From an uncultured Prevotella sp. (lineage in GTDB: Bacteria; Bacteroidota; Bacteroidia; Bacteroidales; Bacteroidaceae), in NCBI GenBank assembly GCA_958369755.1, contig CATXJC010000009.1, positions 1-50,004 of the forward strand: a DNA stretch of 50,004 bases. Reading direction: 5' to 3'. The position numbers and the translations under genes were made by a program. Of this stretch, positions 8,332 to 15,912 are shown piece by piece. The notes below the pieces were generated by a model. It did no database searches. It had not been told where the DNA came from and was given only the letters and a program-made list of their open reading frames with translations. Positions within the stretch are counted from its first letter, which is position 1; every line of letters begins with the position of its first letter.

Positions 8332-8898
8332 TTAAGCTTTTTCCAACCAGTTTCTCACCATCTTCTTGCCGTCTGGCGTCAGCACGCTTTCCGGATGAAA
8401 CTGGATACCATGAATATCATAGTTCTTATGCTTCAGACCCATGATGCAACCATCATCGCTTACCGCCGTAACGTCCAGGCAGTCAGGGAATCCCGAGCGG
8501 TCTACCACCCAAGAGTGGTATCTGCCAATCTCTATGCGCTTGTCCAACCCGTCGAAAATAACATCGTTGCCAAACTGGGTGCAAGGGGTTGCCACTCCAT
8601 GATACACCTCAGAAAGATTGGTAAGCTTGGCTCCAAACGCCTCGCCTATAGCCTGATGACCCAGGCATACGCCCAGCATCGGCTTGCGGCCTGCATACTT
8701 ACGGATAACATCCATCAGCAGTCCCGCCTCCGACGGAATGCCCGGACCCGGACTCAGAATGATCTTGTCGAAGCATTCCAGCTCCGGCAACTGGAACTGG
8801 TCGTTGCGGAACACCGTAACGTCAGCTCCCAACTCCTTTACCAGATGGGCCAGATTATAGGTAAAGGAATCGTAATTATCTATGATTACTACTTTCAT
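8332..8898 (-). CDS. trpG: Anthranilate synthase component II (glutamine amidotransferase)
   Basis: TrpG supplies ammonia from glutamine to TrpE for anthranilate synthesis from chorismate. It is a 188-residue class I glutamine amidotransferase with the oxyanion-hole motif SPGPGIPSEAG (49-59), the nucleophile Cys78 in LGVCLGHQAIGEAFG and the catalytic His and Glu in IQFHPESVLT near 165-174. It could also serve as PabA for folate synthesis, as many trp-operon subunits do. It is the last gene of the operon, 81 bp after trpE across a hairpin-forming GTGATTA repeat, and is followed directly by a strong terminator. Confidence 0.95.
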   Translation of the reverse strand: MKVVIIDNYDSFTYNLAHLVKELGADVTVFRNDQFQLPELECFDKIILSPGPGIPSEAGLLMDVIRKYAGRKPMLGVCLGHQAIGEAFGAKLTNLSEVYHGVATPCTQFGNDVIFDGLDKRIEIGRYHSWVVDRSGFPDCLDVTAVSDDGCIMGLKHKNYDIHGIQFHPESVLTPDGKKMVRNWLEKA

Positions 8899-8913
8899 CT
8901 TTTGTTATTTATT

Positions 8914-8979
8914 ATTGATTAGTGAGTAGTGAGTACAATCAGCGAGAAATAATCACTAATCACTAATAATTAATCACTA
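8914..8979 (-). repeat. Inverted GTGATTA heptad element between trpE and trpG
   Basis: Directly after the trpE stop codon the coding strand has AGTGATTA repeats (8951-8979). After a short core containing GCTGATTGTAC comes the inverted set CTCACTACTCACTAATCA. GATTAGTGA and TCACTAATC can form a 9-bp or longer stem. Confidence 0.7.
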
Positions 8980-10416
8980 TTACAACTCTTCAGCAATGTG
9001 AATCGCCTTGGTCAGCGCACCGAGCTTGTTGTTACACTCTTCTAGCTCATACTCATCATTGCTCTTTGCCACTACTCCACTACCCGCCTGGAACCAGAGT
9101 TCGCCGTTTCGGCTAATGAAGGTACGTATCACGATGGCCTGATTCAGGTCGCCGTTCAGACCGATGAAGCCGATACAGCCTCCGTAGGCACCGCGGTTGT
9201 GAGGCTCCAGCTCTGATATAATCTGCATCGCTCTCACCTTAGGCGCACCGCTCAGCGTGCCGGCAGGGAAGGTATCAATAAACTCCTTGATGTGGTCGGC
9301 ATGCTCATCCAACTCTCCGCTCACACGGCTCACGAGATGGATAACATGACTGTAGAACTGCATGTCCTTGTAGAAATCTACTTTCACCCCATGACAGTTG
9401 CGGCTCAGATCATTGCGCGCCAGGTCTACCAGCATCACGTGCTCGGCATTCTCCTTCGGGTCGTTGCGCAGGAATTCGGCAGCCTTGCGGTCCTGCTCCA
9501 TATCTCCTGTGCGTCGGGTGGTTCCGGCAATCGGGTCAATGAACGCCTTGTTGCCCACGATGCGGTTATGGGTTTCAGGCGAAGAACCGAAGATGCGGAA
9601 ACCGCCGAAGTCGAAATAGAAGAGGTAAGGCGAAGGGTTGATGCTGCGCAGCGCACGGTAGAGTTTGAAATCATCGCCCTCATATTTCTGTACGAAGCGG
9701 CGACTCACCACAATCTGGAACACATCTCCGCGCAGGCAGTGCTGTATGCATCGGCGTATGTTTGCCTTGTGCTCCTCATCGGTGAGCGTAGAGGTGGTTT
9801 CGCCCACCGGGTGGAAATCATAAGGTTTCACATTTGCCTTGTTCACCGCCTTGAGCAGTTCGTCGAGCTCTGGAAGTGAAGAGTGAGGATCTTCACTTTC
9901 CTGGAGCGCAATGAGCTCCATGGTGTTGTTGAAATGGTCGAAGACGATGATGTCCTTATACATGATGTAATAGATGTCGGGCGCATCATTCTTCTCCATG
10001 GTGGTATCCTTGACAGGGATGTTCTCAAAATATCTCACCGCATTGAAGGTGGTGAATCCATAGAGTCCGCAAAACTCCTTGCTCTCGCCCTCTACATGGA
10101 AGGAAGAGATGAAGTCGTTGATACTCTTTGAGATGGCGAGTTTGCATTCCTCGCCCTGACCGGCACCGAAGGCAGGAAGCTGCTCTTTCTCTACTCTTCC
10201 GTCGGGATAGGTCTTGATGACCTCACCATGACTCACGGCGATGCTTGCCAGCGGATGCACCCCGATGAAGGAGCGCGAATTCTCGGAGCCATGATAGTCG
10301 GAACTCTCCATCAGAGCCGACTGCGGATAAATATCTCTCAGTCGCATGTAGACTCCCACCGGCGTATAGAGGTCGGCGAGAATCTTGCGGGTAACTGTCT
10401 TGTAATTAAACTTCAT
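8980..10416 (-). CDS. trpE: Anthranilate synthase component I
   Basis: TrpE converts chorismate and ammonia to anthranilate, the committed step to tryptophan. The 478-residue protein has the N-terminal regulatory half and the C-terminal chorismate-binding domain (DPIAGTTRRTG near 293-303, AGTLSGAPKVRAMQIISELEP near 390-410, YGGCIGFIG). Residues 35-39 read LMESS, close to the LLES motif of the tryptophan feedback site, so allosteric inhibition by Trp is expected. That second control layer would add to the leader attenuator. It lies 117 bp after trpB and 81 bp before trpG, and both spacers hold inverted heptad repeats. Confidence 0.96.
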   Translation of the reverse strand: MKFNYKTVTRKILADLYTPVGVYMRLRDIYPQSALMESSDYHGSENSRSFIGVHPLASIAVSHGEVIKTYPDGRVEKEQLPAFGAGQGEECKLAISKSINDFISSFHVEGESKEFCGLYGFTTFNAVRYFENIPVKDTTMEKNDAPDIYYIMYKDIIVFDHFNNTMELIALQESEDPHSSLPELDELLKAVNKANVKPYDFHPVGETTSTLTDEEHKANIRRCIQHCLRGDVFQIVVSRRFVQKYEGDDFKLYRALRSINPSPYLFYFDFGGFRIFGSSPETHNRIVGNKAFIDPIAGTTRRTGDMEQDRKAAEFLRNDPKENAEHVMLVDLARNDLSRNCHGVKVDFYKDMQFYSHVIHLVSRVSGELDEHADHIKEFIDTFPAGTLSGAPKVRAMQIISELEPHNRGAYGGCIGFIGLNGDLNQAIVIRTFISRNGELWFQAGSGVVAKSNDEYELEECNNKLGALTKAIHIAEEL

Positions 10417-10429
10417 TTAATTTATGATT

Positions 10430-10533
10430 TACTGTATATAGTTTACAGCTTACAGTTTATAGCATAAACCGCTTTGACAATCGTGCTCAACGGCGCAGCC
10501 TCTGTTAACTATTAACTATAAACTATTAACTAA
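10430..10533 (-). repeat. Inverted AGTTAAT heptad element between trpB and trpE
   Basis: Immediately after the trpB stop the coding strand carries four units (AGTTAAT, AGTTTAT, AGTTAAT, AGTTAAC). A G+C-rich core follows with GCGCCGTTGAGCACGATTG, then the inverted array CTATAAACTGTAAGCTGTAA and onwards. AGTTTATAG pairs with CTATAAACT. The arrangement and core resemble the element at 20069-20161. Confidence 0.75.
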
Positions 10534-11733
10534 TTAAAAATTGCCGTATTCTCCTGCCATTTCCTTATGGCTCAAATATGTTTCTACATCCTTGTCGCCA
10601 CGGCCTGATACGGTGAGCACCACCACATCATCCTTCTTGAACTTCATCTTCTTCAGGGCTGCCACGGCGTGCGCACTCTCAATAGCCGGAATGATGCCCT
10701 CCATGCGGGTGAGCTCGTAACCGGCGTAGATAGCCTCATCGTCCTTAATGGCGAGCACATGGCTCCTGCCCGATGTGGCAAGGTCGGCGTGCATAGGGCC
10801 GATGCCCGGATAGTCGAGACCGGCACTGATGGTAAAGGCTTCCTCTATCTGTCCGTCCTCGGTCTGCATCACGAGGGTGCGTGCTCCGTGGATGATGCCC
10901 TCTGTACCGCAGTGCATGGTGGCAGCGGTGTAGTCGGTATCTATTCCGTGACCGGCAGCCTCAGCCAGGTAAATCTTCACGCGGTCATCATCAATGTAGT
11001 GGTAGATGGTTCCGGCAGCATTGCTTCCGCCACCCACACAGGCGATGAGGTAATCAGGATAGTCGCGGCCAATCTTCTCCTCAAGCTGCCATTTCAGTTC
11101 TTCAGAGATTACACTCTGCATCTTGGCAACAATGTCTGGATAAGGGTGCGGACCCATGGTAGAACCTACGATATAGAAGGTATCCTGTGGGTGGCAGCAC
11201 CAGTCGCGTATGGCCTCAGAGCAGGCATCGCTCAGCGTCATGTTGCCGGTGCACACAGGGTTCACCTTGGCTCCCAGCATCTTCATACGCTCTACGTTGG
11301 TATGCTGGCGTTCCACATCGGTGGCACCCATGAAAATCTCACACTTCATGTTCATCAGGGCGCATACCGTAGCGGTAGCCACACCGTGCTGTCCGGCTCC
11401 GGTTTCGGCAATGATGCGGGTCTTGCCCATCTTCTTGGCCATGAGAATCTGACCGATGGTGTTGTTAATTTTGTGTGCACCGGTATGGTTCAGGTCCTCG
11501 CGCTTCAGATAGAGCTGGCATCCGTACTTCTCGCTCATGCGCTTGGCATAATAAAGATGTGAAGGACGGCCCACATAATCTTTCAGCAGCGCACGGTATT
11601 CCTTCTTGAACTCCTCGCTCTCAATGATTGGCTTGTAAGCCTGCTGCAACTCGGTTACACATTTATATAATATCTCAGGAACATAAGCTCCTCCGAATTT
11701 TCCAAAAAATCCTTTTTCGTCAACTTGATACAT
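10534..11733 (-). CDS. trpB: Tryptophan synthase beta chain
   Basis: TrpB condenses indole with serine to form tryptophan using pyridoxal phosphate and works as the alpha2-beta2 complex with TrpA. At 399 residues it has the usual TrpB1 length. The PLP lysine is Lys88 in HTGAHKINN; the phosphate-binding loop GGGSNAAG is near 234-241; the ETGAGQHGVA segment is near 114-123. The gene follows trpA by 78 bp across a long AAAGTTC heptad hairpin and precedes trpE by 117 bp. In the Bacteroides operons I recall, trpB is first; here it sits in the middle (see findings). Confidence 0.97.
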   Translation of the reverse strand: MYQVDEKGFFGKFGGAYVPEILYKCVTELQQAYKPIIESEEFKKEYRALLKDYVGRPSHLYYAKRMSEKYGCQLYLKREDLNHTGAHKINNTIGQILMAKKMGKTRIIAETGAGQHGVATATVCALMNMKCEIFMGATDVERQHTNVERMKMLGAKVNPVCTGNMTLSDACSEAIRDWCCHPQDTFYIVGSTMGPHPYPDIVAKMQSVISEELKWQLEEKIGRDYPDYLIACVGGGSNAAGTIYHYIDDDRVKIYLAEAAGHGIDTDYTAATMHCGTEGIIHGARTLVMQTEDGQIEEAFTISAGLDYPGIGPMHADLATSGRSHVLAIKDDEAIYAGYELTRMEGIIPAIESAHAVAALKKMKFKKDDVVVLTVSGRGDKDVETYLSHKEMAGEYGNF

Positions 11734-11737
11734 AATA

Positions 11738-11811
11738 CTTTGAATTTTGAACTTTGAACTTTGAACTTTGAACTTTATGATATGCTGTCTTGGTAATCAT
11801 AAAGTTCAATG
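11738..11811 (-). repeat. Inverted AAAGTTC heptad element between trpA and trpB
   Basis: Near the trpA stop the coding strand has TTGAACTTTATGAT (11796-11809), a 14-nt core (11782-11795), and then the perfect 14-nt complement ATCATAAAGTTCAA (11768-11781). This runs into four further AAAGTTC units up to the trpB start. The 14-bp stem is exact. Confidence 0.82.
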
Positions 11812-12588
11812 TTAATGTTTGAGTGCCTCGAAAAGCCCATCCAGTGCCTTATCCGGATCACCGATTTCATTGAGCAGGGTTACAAACTTGCTGCCGATGA
11901 TGGCTCCCGCCGCATTATCCTGCGCACTGGTAAGGGTCTGCTTGTTGCTGATGCCGAAACCTATCATGCGTGGGTTGCGCAGATTCATGCCGTTGATGTG
12001 GTTGAAATAAGCCAGCTTGGCATCGCCGAAACTGCTCTGGGCGCCCGTGATGCTCGCGGAGCTGACCATGTAGATGAAACCATCGGTATGCTCATCGATG
12101 AAACGGATGCGCTCCTCGCTGGTTTCAGGGGTAATCATCATGATGACACGGATGTCATACTTGTCGGCTATGGGTTTTACCACCTTCAGATAATCATCAA
12201 AGGGAAGGTCTGGGATGATGGTGCCGCTCACTCCGCTCTCTACGCAGCTCTTGAAGAAAGCCTCAATGCCGTAGTGCATGATTGGGTTCAGGTATCCCAT
12301 CAGCACGAGTGGAAGCTGCACTTCATCCTTGATTTCCTTCAACTGAGCGAAGAGTTTCTTCACCGTCATTCCGTTCTTCAGAGCCACGGTTCCGGCACTC
12401 TGGATAACAGGACCATCAGCCAACGGATCACTGAAAGGGATTCCTACCTCAATCATATCTATCCCCTTGCGCTCCATCGCCTTAATTACATCACCGGTAC
12501 CTTCCAAAGTTGGGCATCCGGCGCAGAAATACAAGCTTAAAAGCTTGCGGTCTTTATTGTGTGCAAATAATGCATTTATCTTATTCAT
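11812..12588 (-). CDS. trpA: Tryptophan synthase alpha chain
   Basis: TrpA cleaves indole-3-glycerol phosphate to indole, which is channelled to TrpB. The 258-residue TIM barrel has the two catalytic acids of the family: Glu47 in DMIEVGIPFSDP and Asp58 in PLADGP. The phosphate-binding GFGISN segment is near 210-215. It follows trpF by 28 bp in an A-rich AAAGGTA repeat spacer and precedes trpB by 78 bp. All motifs needed for activity are present. Confidence 0.96.
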   Translation of the reverse strand: MNKINALFAHNKDRKLLSLYFCAGCPTLEGTGDVIKAMERKGIDMIEVGIPFSDPLADGPVIQSAGTVALKNGMTVKKLFAQLKEIKDEVQLPLVLMGYLNPIMHYGIEAFFKSCVESGVSGTIIPDLPFDDYLKVVKPIADKYDIRVIMMITPETSEERIRFIDEHTDGFIYMVSSASITGAQSSFGDAKLAYFNHINGMNLRNPRMIGFGISNKQTLTSAQDNAAGAIIGSKFVTLLNEIGDPDKALDGLFEALKH

Positions 12589-12589
12589 T

Positions 12590-12633
12590 TTTTTACTTTT
12601 TTATTTTTTTACCTTTTTACTTTTTTACCTTTA
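12590..12633 (-). repeat. AAAGGTA heptad array across the trpF stop
   Basis: On the coding strand the units AAAGGTA, AAAAAGT, AAAAGGT and AAAAAAT run through the trpF-trpA spacer. The array extends into the trpF reading frame, where it encodes the final Lys-Val-Lys-Lys codons. The repeat and the gene end therefore overlap. Confidence 0.65.
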
Positions 12634-13237
12634 AAAGGAATTCCTTGAGTTTCTCTACATCCTTCAGTCCCGGTTCTATCTCAAACCTGGAGTTGAGGTC
12701 GATTCCTACGCATCGGGGATGATGGAAAGACAGAATGCGGGAAGCATCTTCCGGACCGATGCCGCCACTCAACAGGAATGGAACATCGCCATCATATTCA
12801 TCCAGTACCTGCCAGTCAAACTGCTGACCACTTCCGCCCACCGTCTTACATTTGGTGTCGAAAAGGAAGTAGTCAACAGCGCCTACATACTCCTTATATT
12901 TCTGAATGTCCCCAGCATTGGAAACACTAATGGCTTTGATTATCTTCATATTCCCCTTTGCTGCACGCAGCTGCTCACACAGTTCCCTGCTCTCGCTTCC
13001 ATGCATCTGCACCGCATTCAGAGAGAATGAATGAATCTTATCCAACATATTGGAAATGGAATCATTCACGAAGACTCCCACTCGGCACACATTGCGGTCA
13101 GCATCAGAGCGAGCCACCCCATGACTGGCATACCGTGGAGACTTAGGATAAAAGATAAATCCCATCATATCAACGCCGAGTTGCGCAACCTGCTTTACAT
13201 TACCAGGTTCACGCATTCCACAAACCTTTACAAACAT
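12617..13237 (-). CDS. trpF: Phosphoribosylanthranilate isomerase
   Basis: TrpF performs the Amadori rearrangement of phosphoribosylanthranilate to CdRP. The 206-residue barrel starts MFVKVCGMREPGNV with the catalytic Cys at position 6 in the KVCG motif, followed by MMGFIFYPKSPRY. The catalytic Asp falls in YFLFDTKCKTVGGSGQQFDW (near 125-145), and the phosphate-binding segment SGGIGPEDA is present. The gene starts 5 bp after trpC, the tightest junction of the operon, and the two may be translationally coupled. The last four codons (KVKK) are made of the AAAGGTA heptad repeat, so the C-terminus may have been reshaped by that repeat. Confidence 0.95.
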   Translation of the reverse strand: MFVKVCGMREPGNVKQVAQLGVDMMGFIFYPKSPRYASHGVARSDADRNVCRVGVFVNDSISNMLDKIHSFSLNAVQMHGSESRELCEQLRAAKGNMKIIKAISVSNAGDIQKYKEYVGAVDYFLFDTKCKTVGGSGQQFDWQVLDEYDGDVPFLLSGGIGPEDASRILSFHHPRCVGIDLNSRFEIEPGLKDVEKLKEFLLKVKK

Positions 13238-13242
13238 TTTCT

Positions 13243-14055
13243 TTATTGTTTCAACTGCTTAATAAATTCTGCAAGCGCCACGCCCGGGTCTGCCTGTTTC
13301 ATGAACTGTTCGCCCACCAGGAAACCTCTGAAGCCGCCTTCTTCTCTCAACCGGAGAACCGTCTGCGGGTTGGAGATACCACTCTCGCTCACCCTGCACA
13401 CATCCTTCGGAAGTTTCTCTGCCAATCTGAAGCTGTTCTCCACATCCGTAAAGAAGGTTCCGAGATTTCGGTTGTTGATGCCGTACATATCCGGTTCCAG
13501 TTCAGCATACTCGAAGTCGCGCTCATTATGCATCTCGAGCAGTACCTCCATGCCCAGCTGGTGTGCCATGTTCATGAGTTGCTTACACTCCTCCTTGGTC
13601 AGGCAGGCCGCAATGAGCAGCACGGCAGAAGCTCCGCAGTATCTCGCCTGCAGCAGCTGGTATTCCTCTACCACGAAGTTCTTATATAAGATAGGTAGGG
13701 TAACGCCCACATGGCGCGCCTCCTGAATATACTCATCATATCCTCCGAAGTAATCAATGTCGGTGAGGATGCTGAGCGCCGAGGCTCCGTTCTGCTGGTA
13801 GGCGAGCGGGATGATGCTCGGCTTACCTTCCTGTTTGATCCAGCCCTTGGAAGGCGATTTGCGCTTGAATTCAGCGATGATTCCCGTCTCCGAGTTCATC
13901 AGCGACTCCTTCATGCTTCCGCCCGGCACCTTTCCCCCATCTTCCTGCATTTTCTGCTCGGTGAGGGTTATCATCTGCCGTGGCTGGATAAAGCGCTTGC
14001 GCTGCTCAATCTCGATTCTTTTATGAGCCACAATTTCCTCTAAAATATCAGCCAT
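13243..14055 (-). CDS. trpC: Indole-3-glycerol phosphate synthase
   Basis: TrpC closes the indole ring, turning CdRP into indole-3-glycerol phosphate. The 270-residue protein starts MADILEEIVAHKRIEIEQRK, typical of bacterial IGPS. It shows IIAEFKRKSPSKGWI (about 55-69) with the catalytic and substrate-binding Lys residues, LTDIDYFGGY, the LPILYKNFVVEEYQL strand and VSESGISNP near the phosphate site. It is a stand-alone TrpC, not fused to TrpF, which follows 5 bp downstream. A 138-bp spacer with a heptad array and a hairpin separates it from trpD. Confidence 0.95.
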   Translation of the reverse strand: MADILEEIVAHKRIEIEQRKRFIQPRQMITLTEQKMQEDGGKVPGGSMKESLMNSETGIIAEFKRKSPSKGWIKQEGKPSIIPLAYQQNGASALSILTDIDYFGGYDEYIQEARHVGVTLPILYKNFVVEEYQLLQARYCGASAVLLIAACLTKEECKQLMNMAHQLGMEVLLEMHNERDFEYAELEPDMYGINNRNLGTFFTDVENSFRLAEKLPKDVCRVSESGISNPQTVLRLREEGGFRGFLVGEQFMKQADPGVALAEFIKQLKQ

Positions 14056-14088
14056 TTTTTCGTTTTTTTATTTAAGATAAAGACTTGG

Positions 14089-14193
14089 GGAACCAGCGAT
14101 GGAATCGCTGGGAACGGGGGGACAAAGGGGGACAAAGGGGTTAAGGCTTTTTTTACCTTTTTACCCTTTTACCTTTTTACCTTTAAAGCCCCT
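14089..14193 (-). repeat. Composite repeat and hairpin between trpD and trpC
   Basis: One base after the trpD stop the coding strand has AGGGGCTTTAAAGGTAAAAA and further AAAGGTA units. CCCCTTTGTCCCCCTTTG then follows, and finally the perfect 8-bp hairpin CCAGCGAT-TCC-ATCGCTGG (14093-14111). AAAGGGG and CCCCTTT at the two ends can also pair. No U-tract follows the hairpin, so it should not stop transcription. Confidence 0.65.
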
Positions 14194-15198
14194 TTAACTG
14201 TTGATCTCTACGAATTTCTTGAAGGTAGCGAGTGCCTTACCCGAGTCAATGCTCTCTCTTGCTATCTCCACACATTCCTCTATGCTCTTCTGTCCCTTCT
14301 CCATTACCTGGATGCCGAAGGCTGCATTGGCGAGAACGATGTTCTTCTGGGCTGGGAGGGCACGGTTTTCAAGCACTGCATCAAAGATGTCCTTAGCCTC
14401 TTCCTCGGTTGCTCCGCCTCGCACCTCTTCCGGTTTGGCTATCTCGAAACCGAGATCCTGAGGCTTGAAGATCTTCTCATAGTTGTTGGTGGTTACCTTG
14501 AAGTCGCTGGTGAGTGAAATTTCATCATATCCGTCGATGCTGTTCACAATGCCGTAGTCGATGCCCAACTTCTGGTAAACCTGGTTGTAGAGGCGCATCT
14601 GGTCGAGATTGGCTACACCCAGCAACTGGCACTTAGGCTGACTAGGATTTACAAGAGGACCTAACAGGTTGAACACGGTAGGAAACTGCAAAGCCTTGCG
14701 GATAGGACCTACAAACTTCATTGCCTTGGCGAAGAGCTGGGCATGAAGATAAACGATGCCTGCCTCGTTGATGCTGCGGTTCAGCTTGTCTATATCATCG
14801 GTAAACTGAACACCGTGGTTCTTGATGACGTTGCTGGCACCACTCACCGAAGTAGCCGCATAGTTGCCGTGCTTTGCCACCTTGTAACCCGCACCCGCAA
14901 TGACGAAGCAGGAGGTGGTAGAAATGTTAAAGGTATTCTTGCGGTCACCACCTGTTCCCACCACGTCAATGTAGCGGTCGCAATCTAGGATGGCTGGCAC
15001 GCCTGTGGCAAGAATTCCGTCACGGAAACCGAGCAGTTCATCTACCGTTACGCCTCTCATCTGCAAACCGGTGAGCAGGGCTGTAATCTGTTCCTCAGGA
15101 AATTCACTCTTGGTGATTCCTACAATGATGTCTCGGGTTTCCTCACGGGAAAGTTCCTCGTGGTTCAACATTCTGTTCAAAATGTCCTTCATTTCCAT
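14194..15198 (-). CDS. trpD: Anthranilate phosphoribosyltransferase
   Basis: TrpD joins anthranilate to PRPP. The 334-residue protein has the family motifs GTGGDRKNTFNIST (81-94) for PRPP binding and AKHGNYAATSVSGASN (about 108-123) for anthranilate and phosphate contact. It is a stand-alone transferase with no fused amidotransferase domain. Here it is the first structural gene of the trp operon, behind the leader peptide and attenuator. The attenuator U-tract ends about 35 bases before the ATG, so read-through leads directly into this gene. Confidence 0.95.
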   Translation of the reverse strand: MEMKDILNRMLNHEELSREETRDIIVGITKSEFPEEQITALLTGLQMRGVTVDELLGFRDGILATGVPAILDCDRYIDVVGTGGDRKNTFNISTTSCFVIAGAGYKVAKHGNYAATSVSGASNVIKNHGVQFTDDIDKLNRSINEAGIVYLHAQLFAKAMKFVGPIRKALQFPTVFNLLGPLVNPSQPKCQLLGVANLDQMRLYNQVYQKLGIDYGIVNSIDGYDEISLTSDFKVTTNNYEKIFKPQDLGFEIAKPEEVRGGATEEEAKDIFDAVLENRALPAQKNIVLANAAFGIQVMEKGQKSIEECVEIARESIDSGKALATFKKFVEINS

Positions 15199-15232
15199 AG
15201 TTAATATCTCCTATATTTTTATTTTTCGTTGT

Positions 15233-15272
15233 AAAAAGAAAAAGGGGCCTGTCGTAAGTTACGGCAGGCCCC
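15233..15272 (-). terminator. trp attenuator terminator
   Basis: On the minus strand GGGGCCTG-C-CGTAA faces TTACG-A-CAGGCCCC (15244-15272), followed by TTTTTCTTTTT (15233-15243). It lies between the leader peptide and trpD. Its 3' arm contains ACTTACGAC (15251-15259), which is complementary to GTCGTGAGT at the leader peptide stop codon (15312-15320). The terminator can therefore be broken by an alternative 9-bp helix. Confidence 0.9.
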
Positions 15273-15302
15273 TAGTATATTATGTTGTTCACATCCACAT
15301 AC

Positions 15303-15342
15303 GGCGTCTCGACTCACGACTTTTGGAATCTTGAGTTACGCC
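15303..15342 (-). promoter_or_regulatory. trp leader pause/anti-antiterminator hairpin (segments 1:2)
   Basis: GGCGTAACTC (15333-15342), which directly follows the third Trp codon, can pair with GAG-ACGCC (15303-15310 region) to form about 8 bp with an AA bulge. Segment 2 also contains GTCGTGAGT, the partner of the terminator arm. A ribosome stalled on the Trp codons covers segment 1 and frees segment 2. A ribosome at the stop codon covers segment 2 and allows the terminator. Confidence 0.75.
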
Positions 15343-15373
15343 ACCACCATGATGTAGATACGAATGTATTCAT
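15314..15373 (-). CDS. trpL: trp operon leader peptide with three Trp codons
   Basis: A 19-codon open frame, MNTFVSTSWWWRNSRFQKS, encodes three consecutive Trp residues at positions 9-11. It starts about 85 bases after the predicted transcription start, behind a purine-rich AAAAGAAAAAGC stretch. It ends 41 bases before the terminator hairpin in the direction of transcription. Tryptophan is rare, so three adjacent TGG codons directly upstream of a terminator and the seven trp genes are strong evidence for a regulatory leader peptide. Its role is to sense charged tRNA-Trp by ribosome position, not to act as a protein. The structural details that support this are in the two adjoining entries. 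Confidence 0.9.
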   Translation of the reverse strand: MNTFVSTSWWWRNSRFQKS

Positions 15374-15465
15374 ATTGCTTTTTCTTTTAATTGTTTGTTA
15401 CTACTAAAACGAGGCGTTTCTTTCTTTTTAACGAAAAGATTCTCCTTCGTTCTTCATTTCTACTG

Positions 15466-15496
15466 CAAAAGTACAGTTTTTCTTTTAAACTACAAA
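15466..15496 (-). promoter_or_regulatory. Promoter of the trp operon
   Basis: On the minus strand TTTG (15493-15496), exactly 19 nt, then TACTTTTG (15466-15473): a perfect match to the Bacteroidota promoter consensus. Transcription should start near 15460, giving a leader of about 85 nt before trpL. Confidence 0.88.
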
Positions 15497-15770
15497 CTTT
15501 TTGTCGAGAAATTTTAAGATTTAACACTATTTTATCATCCAACGTCCCTTTTTCCCCACTTTCGTCTCACGTTTTCTCCACTATACCTTATTATATATAG
15601 GGAGAAAGAAAAAGAAAAAATTATTTCGCCGGAATGTAATAAATTTCCCAACACGCCGTTATTTATTTAGAGAACAGGTTACGGAAAGAGGAAAACTCAT
15701 CCTCAATACATGCCCGTTCTGAAATCAACAAATAACAAGAAGTATTATTCAAATTTAAAGATTCACGCCT
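15497..15770. other. Divergent spacer, mostly without recognised features
   Basis: This A/T-rich stretch lies between the trp promoter and the small ORF at 15771. No TAnnTTTG box was found on the plus strand, so the promoter of the small-ORF/rpe unit is not identified. GGAA..TTCC arms near 15632-15650 are weak. The two overlapping frames of 60-67 codons here are not supported by composition or by recognisable sequence. Confidence 0.4.
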
Positions 15771-15899
15771 ATGAAGCAAGTATTTACACCAAAGAAAATG
15801 AGACCTTCGGCTCAGACCATCTACTTCATCAAGCAGATAGCCTACTCCTATCATACCATGGTGCAAAATGGGAAGCTAAAGGTGTGCTATCCTAACTAA
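15771..15899 (+). CDS. Small conserved Bacteroidales protein (42 aa)
   Basis: A 42-codon frame begins MKQVFTPKKMRPSAQTIYFI and ends with the residues KVCYPN. It resembles a small protein type I recall in many Bacteroidales genomes, with a start like MKQ.F.P..M.PS..T, an I.FI.QIA..Y core and a C-terminal C.N; this recollection was not searched. It is basic, soluble and without a signal peptide. The stop lies 13 bp before the rpe start, so the two are probably co-transcribed. Function is unknown. It overlaps two longer frames that have no such resemblance, and it is too short for standard gene-length cut-offs. Confidence 0.7.
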   Translation: MKQVFTPKKMRPSAQTIYFIKQIAYSYHTMVQNGKLKVCYPN

Positions 15900-15912
15900 A
15901 AGAAGAAGAAAG

